From the NCBI GenBank assembly GCA_024305405.1, contig JAKNDB010000087.1:3660501-3724500 (forward strand): a stretch of 64,000 nucleotides of DNA. Direction: 5' to 3'. This stretch comes from Dirofilaria immitis. Its lineage: Eukaryota > Nematoda > Chromadorea > Rhabditida > Onchocercidae. The position numbers and the translations under genes are program-made. Below, piece after piece: positions 35,892 through 49,409 of the stretch (its first letter is position 1; each line of letters starts with the position of its first letter). Below the pieces are notes generated by a model. That model was not told where the DNA came from and did no database searches. It saw only the letters and a program-made list of their open reading frames with translations.

Positions 35892-38703
35892 ACTTGACGA
35901 ACTTTTTCAGTGTGAGAAAAACCTAAAAATAAATGCTAAGATTAAATATGCAAGACGTCACTGTTTTTCTCTCGAAGAGTTTTATGCTTCTCTGGAAAAG
36001 TAAATAGAGAAATGGTAACTTCATATAATTTAATGAAAAACTTACACAAACATAAGGAAATGATGAAAATATTCCACAAAGCGATGAATACTCGGAAACA
36101 ACGCAATGATCGAAGGAAATCTCGTATACGACCCGCGACTGACCGGTTTTCACCTTCGATAATTGCAAAGGAATCGAAACGATTTGCTTTAGATCTGAAA
36201 TAAGTCCACAACTAGTGATAAAAATAAATTGGAAAAATTACGGTACACTAGAAATTGAAAAGGAATGTAAGATTTTTCGCAATGGTACAGACTTCAAAAA
36301 ATTGAGAGGAAGCATCAATCTGCTCATTAAACAAATAAGTTTTCACATTGAAAATAAAAATACAAGCATATATGTTCACATAATCAGAAATCCTTACAAT
36401 TTGAAATTTATAACGGTGAAAGCGTTCAACAGCAAGGTAGAGGAAATGATTAATTCAGAAAGCATTTCTGAACAATTCCAATCGCATTTCTTCGCTTCAG
36501 CACTTAATCACAACACTGTAGAGATCAATGAATTATGGATTTGCGCTTGCTTTGTTACGTTTATGCCAACTGTGATAGTAAATGCAGCTTATTTATAGCA
36601 ATAAAATCTCCCATCTACGCTGTAACCAGACTTTTGGACTTATTTCAACTTTATGCCTCCGTCAGAAAGGTTTTCATTCCCCGCAGCACTAATTCCTCAT
36701 TCTCCTTGATTACTCACCATCTGCACGTCTGACACAGTCCTTTATGAAATTACCAGATCCTACAGGATGCTTGGGAGAGACTATTGCTTTTCTCAATCAT
36801 TTACAGTGAGTGAGTCATTGGATACTGATCACGTTTTCCTCTTTAAAATTGATCACATTTCTGCAATTCATAGCAAATATGTGATAGCTGAATCTGGATC
36901 ATATGTTCTGTTCTCATCGATTGTTGAATTGAATTTTAATTATTTTAAATGCTGTCATCGAAATGTAAAAAGGTATCATAGAAAAGAAAAAGAAGTTTTA
37001 TTAATTTTTAAATTTACGGGTTTTCATTTCCCGTAAATTTAAAAATGAAATGATTTTTAGTGAGCAAGTATATACAGATATTCGTTATAAGTCTTTAATA
37101 AATGCAACAATATTCGACAACATTTTTTCATTTGTACAAGTAATCTTCTTGTAGTGGGAAAAGTTTTGAGAAATAAGAATTAAATTTCTTAGCACAAATA
37201 TACCTTACTGTAATTCAGATGACAATCAAATGGATGATATTTATAGAAAAGAATATCAATATACATATATCGTATTTATCAATTTACGTGATATCCTGAT
37301 ATAAGTTATACGTTATGTCATCGACCATCACATCCTTGCAAAACTATTTCTGTAGTAGAAAAGAAGTTCTCTTATAGACGAGGAGATTGAATTCAGAAAG
37401 GAAAGAGCAGAGGTCATCAGTTTGTCAAAACTTATAAAAATTTGTCCATACAGCCCTATTTATCAGACTATGCATTTGATATGCATTTATTTTTTATCTT
37501 CAAATGAACGAACCCGTTCGAGATCAGCTCATATCTTAGTACAAACTACCAATTTTATTGGTTATTAATTTACTGTAGAAATTACTAAAAATCTCACCAA
37601 TCATGAATAGTGAAAATTTTTTTGCTTTTACCAACAAGCGTACTTGAATTTTTTAAAAATTTCTAAAGAAAATCTTTGCCAATCATATTAATTGTAACTA
37701 TAAATTTGCAAATCGCTTAGATGCGAATGAAAATCAAAACTCCAACCGTTGAATTTCTTCGCGTTCTGTTAGGCATTTCCATAAATTTAAACAGACATCG
37801 AATCTAAAGAAAATTTTGAAAAATTTTAGAATTTGGAAAATTTTAACGACCTATTCAATTATTTTCTCAAACTTCTCATTTGGCGAAATAAGGCCAATAT
37901 TTTTATTAGCAGTAATTATAACTCAAACTTATAAGTTGCTCCTTTCTTTAATGCAAAATATAACAAAGATCTTCAATCTTCAATCGTAATCGATCTTATA
38001 AAAAAGAAATATTGGCATAAAAGAATTAAAAATATACAGTAATAAATTACATAAAATATTCTTTTCGCTAGTTCCTTTTTAAAACACTTTAAAATCTTGA
38101 CGATAAAATTAGTATTTACTAAAACAGAAAAAATAAATGTGTGAGAAAGACTGAGTTCGACTGGAAGTCAAATTTTGATAATAAGAGAGCGATTTGATTT
38201 GAAGTAACGAATAAAGGCCTTCTGTATTAAAAATGTAGAAAGCATGAAATTCTATGGGCTACTTATGAGCTAGTTTTATCACCGATTGATAACTTTACCA
38301 AGCTCTATTTTATAAATATATGATTGCGGAGTAAGTAGTGCTGACAATATCTAACTTTGACATCGTGCTATTTTTGCATCTATTTGCATTGTTTCGATCT
38401 TATGTTTGTTGTTCTTGAGCTGTAAATCAGAATCAAATTAATCGTATTATTTTTACATAAAAATCTTTTATTTATTCATCGAAAGCATTTTAAGCTTTCA
38501 TTTTGCTTTATTCATATTTTCAATATTCCTGCATTCTTTTAGTACATATTCCAAAAGGAAGCAATGAAAATTATTTGCAAATTTAGAAATATAAACAAGC
38601 AATGATTGATTATATCTATTTTTATAAATATTATATATTTATGATACAGCGTAATCTTCCAAAAAAATTTCGTTTTTATTCGAAAAGAAATTTATGCATT
38701 TTT
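35892..38703. other. intergenic region between COG4 5' end and the PTR 3' end
   Basis: The first 700 bases are open on both strands. On the plus strand 36215-36598 is a 127-codon stretch starting at GTG, not ATG. On the minus strand 35942-36211 is open. No recognised family in either, so they are probably COG4 promoter and 5' leader. A perfect 16-bp hairpin lies at 37005-37045. The remainder is plain AT-rich sequence. Confidence 0.35.
37005..37045. repeat. perfect 16-bp hairpin
   Basis: TTTTTAAATTTACGGG (37005-37020) pairs exactly with CCCGTAAATTTAAAAA (37030-37045) around a 9-base loop. The stem with a CGGG/CCCG top resembles a transcription-end structure. It could be a MITE remnant. Confidence 0.8.
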
Positions 38704-41700
38704 TTAATACATAAATAATATAAAAAGATTTTTGTTTACCTTGTTTTTAATTCTGCCGATCAGTTTTTGCAACCAATGATGATAACTTTGCTTTTCTTCA
38801 CATAGTCCTCAAAAAAAATATTCTAAAATGCAGCATTTCCTGATTCAGAATTTAAGAGCACTGGCTATACAAACAATAAATACTTTTAAATTGAATCAGT
38901 GTTCTAATTTAGTATCTATTGCATCAGCATCATTTAGAGGGACTGCAATATCAATAATAACAAACGGTCTGTCAATGATATTTGATATAAGGGACAGGTG
39001 AGGAGTATACCTTGTATAACAGAATCGATGGTAGTAAGTAAGACTGGAAGTACGATGAGACTATGGAAAATAGCGAGCATTGCTGTGATAATAACAGTTT
39101 TCATGAATACCATTACCAAATATGACTGCTTCAACAACAAAGGTAATAATGCTATAATAGAGGAAATAGCTGCTTGTAATATCGGCCAGCCGACAATTGT
39201 CAATACTTCTTCAAGACGATCTCGATTTTTCTGTAATAAAATTAAGTAAATTTTCGAGATAATTTTCAGGTTTGAAATAATTACTAGAATTCATAATTCA
39301 TAAGAGTTGCTTAAAATTAACTTTTTGTTGCATTCTAAGATAAGATAGCTTGCAATCTATATATAACACAATCTGTGTTCCGTGATATAGATCAAAAGCT
39401 AAAACTTTCTTTTGATTGAAGAAATAATTTCATTCAGGATTCGTCCTTAATCGTGCGATTCTGTGGCTTAGGCTTCATTGAAATAGAATACTCAAATAAA
39501 TTCTTTGATAAATGAAATGAATAGAATGCACTTTAGCCGTTATTTTACAATAATGATAACTAATATGAGTCGTAAAATCCACTGAAAATCCAATGGCCAT
39601 TAGAAGTGCAGCCATAGTAATCGGATTCAGATTTACACCCAAATGTGATAGCAATCCAAATATACCGATGCTGATACTGAATATCGAAAAAACTGCACAA
39701 GCAATGCTAATTAGATGTGGAATAAAAATGAAGCATACTGTTGCTGTACAGCACAACGCTGCTATCACACTCCATAATATAGTATCTTTGATTGCTGCTG
39801 TCTATAGATATTTGATGAATGATTGAAATTTAATAAATAAAATACGAGCGTGACAATTAAGCGTTAAAATTGAATTAAAGAATCAAATCAAATTTAATGT
39901 TGCTTTTGCAATTGGTTAAGTGCTCAAATGTTACGTGAAAATTTGAGCTCAAATATAAACTTATTCATTTTTTTGTATGAGTTATTAAGGAATTATAAAG
40001 CAGACAATGGTTTAATTTATAGATATAATTTGCATAAATTGACAAATAGATTTACAAATACTTTTAATGTTAGGTCACTATTGAGTGAAATGAAAATTGG
40101 ATATTAGAAAAATGATACCTGGTCAACGAAAGGAGTATGGTCACTATATGGATATACTGCATAATCAGAATATTTAGCCGCTATACGTCTCCAATCAGCA
40201 ACTGCTGGTATCATTTCGTCATACATGATAATATGAAAATTTCAAAGCATTCAACGAATTATTTTGAATATAAATGTTGAAAGTTGCAGTGAGATATACG
40301 AGAAATAAATATATACATTAATTAAGTACCAAATCGTTCAAGTGTGCAAGTAATGTTAATTTTTGTAAAGGCTTTGTTTACGACTTCATCAACTATTACG
40401 ACAGTCTGCGATAAATCAGATACGAAGTCGTTAATTTTAATCAAATCACAGACCCCATGAAAGTTAGTGATAAAGAAGAAAGAAGAAATGCATTCTGGTT
40501 GATTGTCATTACAAGCACTTTCGTTCATGTGTATAAATGAATTAAGAGAGAAATAAGTTGTCGATTTTAAAAATGCAGGTACATCTATATATGTGAAATC
40601 TTCTGATTCGCTATAAAATCTAAAACGATAAATTCAAATTAAGAAATAATATAGCATTGTCGATTAATCACTTCATTTCACTTCTTGTCTTTTTGCTCCT
40701 TTATCTAAAAAGTATTTATCAGAATACAGCAAATTCCTGAAAGAATCCAAAAATAAAGTTCAATGAACTTACGATGAGAATTTTTCATACTGTTGAAGCC
40801 AGAAAACAGTCGATTCATTTCCGTAGCTAAACAGACTGTGCTCATATTCTAATACAAGTGATTTGATGCCTAAATTTTTCTCACAATAATAGATTCGTTT
40901 TCAACATGAAAAATGATATTCTGATACTCTCGTCTTCTCCAATCTACTTTTAAAATTTACTAAAAATCGCAGAATATGTAAACAAATTGGAGAACGAAAC
41001 AAATCAAGCTAATACTGTGAAAAGATTGATTAACATGTCATGAGTTTCATTTGAAGCTTATCAAATATGTCAAATTTAATTGTAGAATGTAAGAGATAAA
41101 AGTGAAATCATTTTTGATAATGTTTAAACTTCATGTAGCTATTCCTTTATATATACATTGAGAGGCAAAATTTACGTTCATCTAATTTTGTCCGAATTCA
41201 GAATCTTAAATTGTTTCCTTCTGTAATTACGAAAATTTAAAGAACGAAGTTTAAAAAATGAAAAAGAATCTCGGATAGCTAGTTCATGATTCTATATTCT
41301 GCATTCTATAAATTTGATGTTAATTAAAGTAATTAATTTGATAAAATAGTGATTCTTGTCCAGCCAATAGTTTCTATCATTTTCTATTTTTATTATTTCT
41401 TGAAAGCAACATTTTTAGAATGAAACTCTATATCAAAAATAAATCGATAAAAGCTTCAAGATGTTACCATTTAATCGATCAGGATCTCTTAGATCGCCCG
41501 GATTCATGACAAAGACAGTTATTGGCTGCATGTTGCGAAGAACATTGTCAAGAAGAAATTGAAAATCATGAAGGTATGAATCTGGAAGAACCATTTTATC
41601 CACTGAAATTTTAATCTCCGTTTTCAGGATACCCAGATAGGATATGTAATAATATAATACCAATATCAGCACAAGCAGTGCTCTGCAAGTTAAGTTATCA

Positions 41701-44700
41701 AACATTGATGTTAAATTAATTTATAACATGGAAATTTACCAAAAATGATTGATTGAAAAGATAAAAGAAGTTAAGGAGAATCCAATCACATTTTCCTCAT
41801 AATTATTCATTTTATATTGAAACAGGACAATTGATCGAGGAAGTGAAAGATATATCATCTTTTGGTCTGAAGGAAAGCTTTCATAATAAAATATTACCTA
41901 ACATACCAAGCTGTTATTACGGAAGACCATGATTTGATAATCCAAATTTGTAAATGGGACATTTTTTCAGTAAATTGATTGCGTGCCTTAAAAAATTGGT
42001 TTCAGTTGGGAATAGCTTATTAGAAATCAAGTAATTGATAAAACTACAGCTGATATTGTCGATCAAAGTAAAACTTTAGATAAAAACTCACGCTGGAGTC
42101 AGCTTTAAAACAACAAAATAGCGCCTGATAGTTACTTTGTTCACGTTTTCCGCTTAAGGCTAATACTGCGGTGAATAAAATCAACTGGAAAAATAGCAAA
42201 CAATGATGGCAAGGGATGAATATATTGAAAATGTACGTACTGCTGGGGTTGATGAGAAAATACCGATGCCGAATGACAGAGCATTTGTAAGTGAGCTGAA
42301 ATTTTTGAAAAAGTGTAAACTAATTTGCATTAGCAATTTGGGACATATATATTGTTGCGAAATGAAGTTTTTACAAAGATGAATAGTTCAAAGCAATTGG
42401 ATATGCTACAAACACCCTTGTTATCACAATATCATAATAAAAATTAGATATTATCGTAAATTAGTTCAAAGCAATTGGATATGCTACAAACACCCTTGTT
42501 ATCACAATATCATAATAAAAATTAGATATTATCGTAAATTAGTTCAAAATAATTGGATATGCTACAAACACCCTTGTTATCACAATATCATAATAAAAAT
42601 TAGATATTATCGTAAATTAGTTCAAAGCAATTGGATATGCTACAAACACCCTTGTTATCACAATATCATAATAAAAATTAGATATTATCGTAAATTAGTT
42701 CAAAGCAATTGGATATGCTACAAACACCCTTGTTATCACAATATCATAATAAAAATTAGATATTATCGTAAATTAGTTCAAAGCAATTGGATATGCTACA
42801 AACACCCTTGTTATCACAATATCATAATAAAAATTAGATATTATCGTAAATTAGTTCAAAATAATTGGATATGCTACAAACACCCTTGTTATCACAATAT
42901 CATAATAAAAATTAGATATTATCGTAAATTAGTTCAAAATAATTGGATATGCTACAAACACCCTTGTTATCACAATATCATAATAAAAATTAGATATTAT
43001 CGTAAATCAGTTTAAATGTTTTTCGTCGTTTTGGTACTGATTTTTAAAAAATGGAAATTACCTAATTGTAATCGAAGGTCCAGCATTTTCTAATGTTTTC
43101 ATCAATCGTTCCGGTACTGATACTACAGTATTTGTCCGGTCCCATGCACGTAATATAATAAATATATCATCGACACCAACAGTCAGTACCAAAAAAATGT
43201 CACGATGACAATTGATTGATATTGGAGTCCACACAAAGACAGTATTCCTGTTGATGTCAATATGGCAAGAATCGGTATTAAACTACCAATAAGTGATTCC
43301 CAGGGTTTGCTTTTCACTGGATTTCTGCTGCATTTAATTCGATTCAAAATTTATTAGGAAACAAATATGCAAATTCTAAATGTCATGCAACATTATATTG
43401 ATTGCATCTTTTCTTGAATTATATCCCTGTTAAAATTTTAGATCAATTTATTTCAGGGTTTCCTTTCATGTCATTATGAAGTACTGCTACAGAAATTTAA
43501 TCTATTGAAAACATGATGGAAGAAGAGAGAATTTCCTAGATTTCAATATAAAAGCCTTGCATAAACATTTTTTAATTCTCGAGGAGAGGTCGATTTTTCG
43601 ATTTTTAAACAACAAGCAATCGGCAATCATTATCAATAAAGCTAGAGTTTATTGAGGAAGGAATTTAAATTTCATGATTTACCTGAACGAACTGATCACA
43701 ACGAAAAATATCATAGCAGAAACGGATCCAAAAAGGACTGGAGCAGTTTCTAAACCCATCCGGCGAACTTCTAATGAAACCAGGCAATCGCTGGCTATAC
43801 CGAGCTGAATCATGAATGGCAATTGAAAAGTTTATGACCTCTCGATTAAAAACAATTGCATGAAATCTCATTAATAAGTTATTTAGAATCATAGATAAAC
43901 AATAATAAACATTAGTTTATCGATGATATTTGTACTGTGCTATCCTAATCTTTAAGCAGTTATTGCTTCCATTATTTAATTAAAATTATTCGCAGGATTA
44001 TGATCATTGATAAATAAAAATACTTATTTCGTGCATAATTATGTTAATGATTATAAAGATAAATTTAATCTTGTTGAAATTGAATTAAAATAATCAGAAA
44101 TGAGTATCACTGTACTGATGATTAATTGTTTCAACTTTTTTGCAATAGCAATATTATCAATTTTAATGCTTTATTAAATTAAGAATATCTTTAAGATTCA
44201 ATTTCAAACTACAAAAACCACGATATATTAAAATACAAATAAAGCACTTAATATTTTAAGCATCAAGATGTATCCCTTATGTGTGTGCCATTTCGAGCAG
44301 AAATTTATAATTACTAGAAATATATTTGTATTTTAACATGCAGGCAGTCAAGTTGAGAAAATTTCCAAAGTTCATTAAATTTTGGAAATGCTGTCAATTA
44401 GATCAGGTAAATTTACTTACATCAAGTAATTCGAAGTTTTTCCCTTTACATTGTCGTTGTATTTCTAATTGCCACTCAGATAGGATTTCATCTTCCTGTG
44501 CACTAATAAATAGATTGATAATTGCGGTTGAGAATGATTTGATCAAATTACTGCCTTCCTCAAGAACTACACCGTAAGCATTATTACCTGGAAAGTAACA
44601 TTTAACAAACATTAAGTTGAAAAAGGATCCGAAATAAATACCTGTGCCAATTACAAAAAATTATCAATTGAACATTTCAATATATGGAGAAATTAGAAAA

Positions 44701-46162
44701 ATTATAATTAAATTTTAACATAATATGAAAATAAACGAATAAATAAATAAATGAGAGTGATTGATGAATGATAAAAATAGAAATTGCGCCTTCGTTATAG
44801 GATGTATTTATGAAAAGAAAAAAAAAAATTTCCAATAAATTATTTCCGTTATTTTACATAATTTCGTTTAATAGAAAACAAAATTTTTTCGATCACAATG
44901 GATTATTTCGTTTATTATTAATGCTTTTTCATTTTACTTTTCTTTCCTAAATCTTTTTAATTCCTTTTTTTTTTTTTTTTTTTTTTAACAACAACATTCT
45001 TTCATTTTGGGAACTATTTCAATGTAATCTATACTATTGTATCGTTCTTTGTTTGTTGCCTCTTTTCTTGGCCATTTATGATTTCACAGTAATCGATTTT
45101 TAAACATTATCAATTAAATTCGATAATCAGTTCCATTTTGAAATCAAATTAGCACGAAAATCCTACCAATAAAGATCAGTGATCCGAAAAGATCAATACT
45201 TGGACAAGTGTATGTAATTTGATTGTTTGGGTCATAAAGTTTCAGAAATGCTATGAAAGCGCTATTCAACTCGCAGTATGGTTCGCATAATTCCTTGAAT
45301 CCGTATTATCGACCTTTATACTGAACTGAATTGTAATATTAGATTGAATGTAACTAATATATTGTATCAGTGCTTTCCGATATTCATCACGTAACAATGA
45401 CCCAGCATCACGAGCTTTGATCAAGATATATACTGGATCCAACGTACCGTTCTGAAATCGCTGGAGCATTTCTGTCAATTTTATGTACTTTTAGAATCTT
45501 GAATTCTAACTTCACCAACTACTTGCTTTGTATATTATAAATTCATAATTAACAATCTAGAATAAATTTTAAGAGATTACTAAACGCTTTCATTATCTGA
45601 TGAATAATAGTTATAATCTGAATAATATATTTTCATAATAGCTCAGTTCAGTGAAACTTATTTTACTTGTTTATGAGTATATCAAGTAGAATGCAAATGA
45701 AAATCTAATATATCGATTCAGAACTTCCAGATATTTCTAGAGCGAAGAATGAAGAATAAAATTTCAGTCATTACTTATATATTATTTTGTAGTGAAAGTA
45801 CGTCTTATTATTTGCATATAATACATATAGAACTAAAAAATTCACGAAATTCATTCCCAACCGTTATTTATTATTGAGAAACCTGAAATGCTCTCTATAG
45901 CATTGTAAAAGTTGGCGATTCATAATATTACCTGTCCGAGAAAATTCATCGCAACGGCATGTTCAATTCTGCTGGGCGCATTATTGGGTGAATATTCAGT
46001 CCTAACATTATTAACTTCACCGAGTCGCAAAATTCCTAGACTCATTAAGCTTGACATCATTAACATAACGATGATTACTTGAGTTGGCTTCCTCCCAATG
46101 TAAGTACCCAAATTTCTAAAACTCTTAACAATCATCGTTTCCAGCGCTTCGATCGTTCCCAT
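38704..46162 (-). CDS. patched-related (PTR) sterol-sensing-domain membrane protein
   Basis: RND-superfamily protein of the nematode PTR family. Relatives act at apical membranes in moulting, secretion and lipid handling; no orthologue is claimed. Fourteen exons: 45932-46162, 45167-45451, 44421-44587, 43683-43804, 43062-43327, 42092-42295, 41898-41986, 41468-41682, 40773-40869, 40330-40619, 40119-40204, 39532-39801, 39011-39230, 38704-38807, giving about 882 residues. Evidence: start MGTIEAL, TM1, then YSPNNAPSRIEHAVAMNFLG; KELCEPYCELN in the first ectodomain; sterol-sensing domain with EVRRMGLETAPVLFG, PWESLIGS and GVDDIFIILRAWDR (GxxxDD-type TM4 motif); second half with YGNESTVFWLQQY, ADWRRIAAKYSDY, FVDQ and GFSVDFTTHISYHY (TM10 motif). 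Three single-base losses: about 45300-45312, 43191-43197 (A run) and 42189-42193 (A run). With these restored every exon phase fits. The last short exon is the least certain. An acceptor (CTGATTAG) lies 20 bases upstream of the ATG. Confidence 0.9.
42385..43008 (+). repeat. minisatellite, 78 bp x 8, inside a PTR intron
   Basis: Eight head-to-tail units of 78 bp starting at 42385, 42463, 42541, 42619, 42697, 42775, 42853 and 42931. Units are almost identical. Two variants differ at two adjacent positions near the start: AGTTCAAAGCAATTGG (units 1, 2, 4, 5, 6) and AGTTCAAAATAATTGG (units 3, 7, 8). It lies in the intron between the PTR exons at 43062-43327 and 42092-42295. No open frame runs through the array. 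Confidence 0.95.
44965..44986 (+). repeat. poly-T run of 22
   Basis: Uninterrupted T22 on the plus strand within the PTR intron between exons 2 and 3. It would be poly-A in the transcript. Confidence 0.9.
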
Positions 46163-46320
46163 TGTGATTATTTGTAGTATTTCTAATCAGCGATTTTTGA
46201 AACGATTCTTTGCGATCTTTTCACTGTAAAACAATGCGAAATTAAATCAAATAGCAAATATTCATTTTTTATATTCCATAATTATAGATTAGTTGGAAAT
46301 TGAAAAAATTTGAAAGATGA

Positions 46321-46372
46321 AAAAATATATTGATTGAAAAATGCTGTACAGTTTTTTCAATCAATATTTTTT
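46321..46372. repeat. imperfect inverted repeat near PTR exon 1
   Basis: The arm AAAAATATATTGATTGAAAAA (46321-46341) pairs with TTTTTTCAATCAATATTTTTT (about 46352-46372) around a 10-base loop, with a small bulge. Confidence 0.6.
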
Positions 46373-48358
46373 GTATAAGATAATATGAAGTGACTTTTTC
46401 GTCATACTACTCGAAACTTCTATATATGTTAGTAAATTCTGACATACGATACGAAACTTATAATCCAATTAATTTTGAAATATTTTTTTAATACCTTAGC
46501 TTAAGTTTCCTATCAGATAATCAATCCTTTTTGATAATTTAAAACTTGTCTATGATATTTCTGACAATTAAAGTTCACATTAAAGATGTAACATTATACA
46601 TGAAATGGATGATATTGTATATTTTTGTCTAAATATACAAAAGTTGTAAATTGGAAAGAAAATTTGAATAAATTGAGATAAATGATAAATGTTTAAATGA
46701 AACATTTGCAATGAGAGAACAGAAGGATAAACTGGCGAAACATGAAGAGAAAAATAAATTTTTACTTTTATGAAATTAGCTGTAAAATTGAAGACTTAGC
46801 CATTTTAACACACTTCAATATATCTGGCTTTATCGTATCAGATAGCTTTTCTTTTCACCACAGTACTATATTTAATTACAGATCATAAAACAGAAACTTT
46901 TAGATTGGTAATTTATTTTCTGAACAATTAATACATTCTTTGAGATCTTTTATTCTCATAAGAATAATGCTAATGTATTGTTCATAAGAGATTGATTATT
47001 TTAATAATTAATCTCAGAAAGCTTATGCATTATCATTTTTGATAAGAAACTAATCTGTGACTTTAGAAACACTAAAATTGGGAAGACCACAAATACGATA
47101 AACTTTACTTCTGGAAGTATTTTTTTTCGTTTGTCTATAAATTTTTAATAACTAAAAATTAGTGTACAGAATAAAAATTCAGTGAATGATTTTTAAGGAT
47201 TCCAGTTAAATTGGAGAGAGAAATGAAATATTGAATTAAATGACTTGAATGAAAAAATTCGCATTTGCAAATTGAAACTTATGTATTATTGATCATAAGA
47301 TATTATTTTTGAAATGGTTATAATTAATTATAATCGAAAACTTTCGATTCAACTTGAAATTTATAAGTAGCTAATTTACGCATTAAATCGCAAACTGTTG
47401 CTAACAATTTTATTTATACTGTTTTTGATTTCATTGCACAGCAAGGAAAAGTGAATTTTCCATAATCAACGAGATGATCATTCGCTGAGTTTTGCGTTAA
47501 AATGAATACTGTAAGTGCTGTAGGTGATAATAAGTTCTGAAATGAAACATGGAAAGCTGATGATAATATAAATTACAACTTACAGAAATTCTGTTTACAA
47601 AAAAAATTACAACTTAAAGAAAGAAATTCTGTAGAAATATTTATTATTAGAAATTACTGCTATTTTGGTTTCTTGAGCAGAATAGATTCTGAATGCAATC
47701 TCTCCCTGAAAGAATCGAAAGATTTTATTGTTAGAATTTTTGAATTAGTTTTTTCCTGAACTTTTTAAAGAACAAACTTTTTGATTTTTTCATTTCCATT
47801 TCGTTCGAATTGAAATATACGCAAATATATACATTTTATCATATCAAGCTATGCTCTTAAAATACAATATCTATGATCGCATTGCGAAACATTCCGAAAT
47901 AAAAACGAATAATAGTCGATGTTTCAATGGAATGGTTTGACAATGAATTAGATTGACATTCTCTTGAACTTTTCTTTGTTTTAATCAGTAATAATACCTT
48001 TAATTTATGAGAAATTGGGAAGACGAAATTTATTCAAGCTTTTATTTATGCGGTCCACTGAAAATGAGAAAACACAGGATGATCTGTTTACTGGAGTATG
48101 GGCTCCATCCTAATGAAAGGAATTTTATTTTTAAACTTTACATAGTACTAGAAATTATCGTACAATCAAACAAACCGATGTGAATAATTCAATTATACTT
48201 CTTATTTATGAGAACTGAGAAATGGACAACTCGCAGCCAAGAAACTGGTTCAAATTTCTTGAAAAATTGAAATTTCTATAATGTCAAGTTCGTTTGATTG
48301 ATTTTCATTTCGATTAGAATGCGATTAGATGCGCGCAAAGATTACATCGTAATAGAAT

Positions 48359-48359
48359 G

Positions 48360-48386
<27 letters not shown>
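48359..48386. repeat. TA dinucleotide microsatellite
   Basis: About fourteen uninterrupted TA units. Confidence 0.9.
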
Positions 48387-48391
<5 letters not shown>

Positions 48392-49294
48392 TATATCGGT
48401 GCATATATCGATTAAATCAAAATGGAAAAAAAAATCAATAATTTATTTTCCAACTTGATTTCGAGCAGAAGCGTAAAGTTGGATAGTTTTTATATTTACA
48501 CTAAATAAAAGGAAAAGTGGTCGAGTTTCTTCAGAATTGAGTAATGGATTCCAGGATTCCAATAACTTCAACTAGTATTGATAATCACAGCTCCACTGCT
48601 TGCAATGATTAAACATCCAACAAAGGAACAAGACTGATAAAACTTTCTTCACTTTTTATATGAAGTGATTCAAACTTATATCCCTAGCACTGAACTGCTT
48701 TGATTGCTTATGATTAAAGATTTCCGATATTTGATAATGCAAATGACAATGAAATGGTGACAAAAACGATGATTAAATTGATAATGACTATGATGATATA
48801 AGGAATAGCTACAATACTCGAAGTGTGAATTAATAAAGTTTAGACCCATAAAAGAACCATTTTTTTAGTGAGATGAAAAGCAGCTTTTTACTTATCATGA
48901 AAATTTCACATTTTGATAAATTAATTTGCAGAATTCTTTTGGTGACGAAAAAGAAAAAAAATTATGCGGATTTTCAGACTTGGGAAAAGTTATTATCGGG
49001 ACAACGATCGTCATTTGAAAAAGAGAGCAACCTTTCTGTAATTGAGGTTTTGAAATTCTATGCAAATTTTTAAGCAGGATTCGAGAAATTTCCAATTTAG
49101 CAATATATTTTCCAATCAGTAATAAAACAATTGGCTACCATCAGTGAAACTTATAAAGGAAAAGAAATCAAAATAGGAAGATATGACACGAAATAACAAG
49201 GTCAAATCAAACATAAGAAAGATCACTCGCTGAATGATAACAACGGCCTCATCCTTGATTACCATTGTCGCTGTATTTGTATTAAGAATCAGTT

Positions 49295-49409
49295 GATGGG
49301 TAAGATGAGCAAGATTGGAAGGATGGGTACAGAAGGAGATACCCACCCTAACGACGGGTAAGACGAGAAAAACATAAGAGAGATAGGTACAAAAGAGAGA
49401 TACCCTAAT
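49295..49409 (+). repeat. degenerate tandem duplication, two ~58-bp copies
   Basis: The copies begin GATGGGTAAGATGAG (49295) and GACGGGTAAGACGAG (49353). Each ends with a (G)GGTACA(G/A)AAG...GAGATACCC block. The middle parts have diverged. Confidence 0.65.

Noticed and set aside
36215..36598. 127-codon plus-strand frame as a gene divergent from COG4
   Set aside because: It begins at GTG with no nearby ATG, is very AT-rich, and has no recognisable domain; kept only as a note in the intergenic entry.
39532..39549. Phase break between PTR exons 12 and 13
   Set aside because: It appears only if the GTAAAA site at 39548 is used. With the GTGCAT donor (exon end 39532) the phase is clean and no lost base is needed.
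42385..43008. The 78-bp repeat array as a CRISPR array
   Set aside because: Units are contiguous and near-identical with no unique spacers, and lie in a eukaryotic intron.
43665..43892. 75-codon minus-strand frame as its own exon
   Set aside because: Homology shows the coding frame here is a different one (EVRRMGLETAPVLFG), bounded by TTCAG and GTAAATC.
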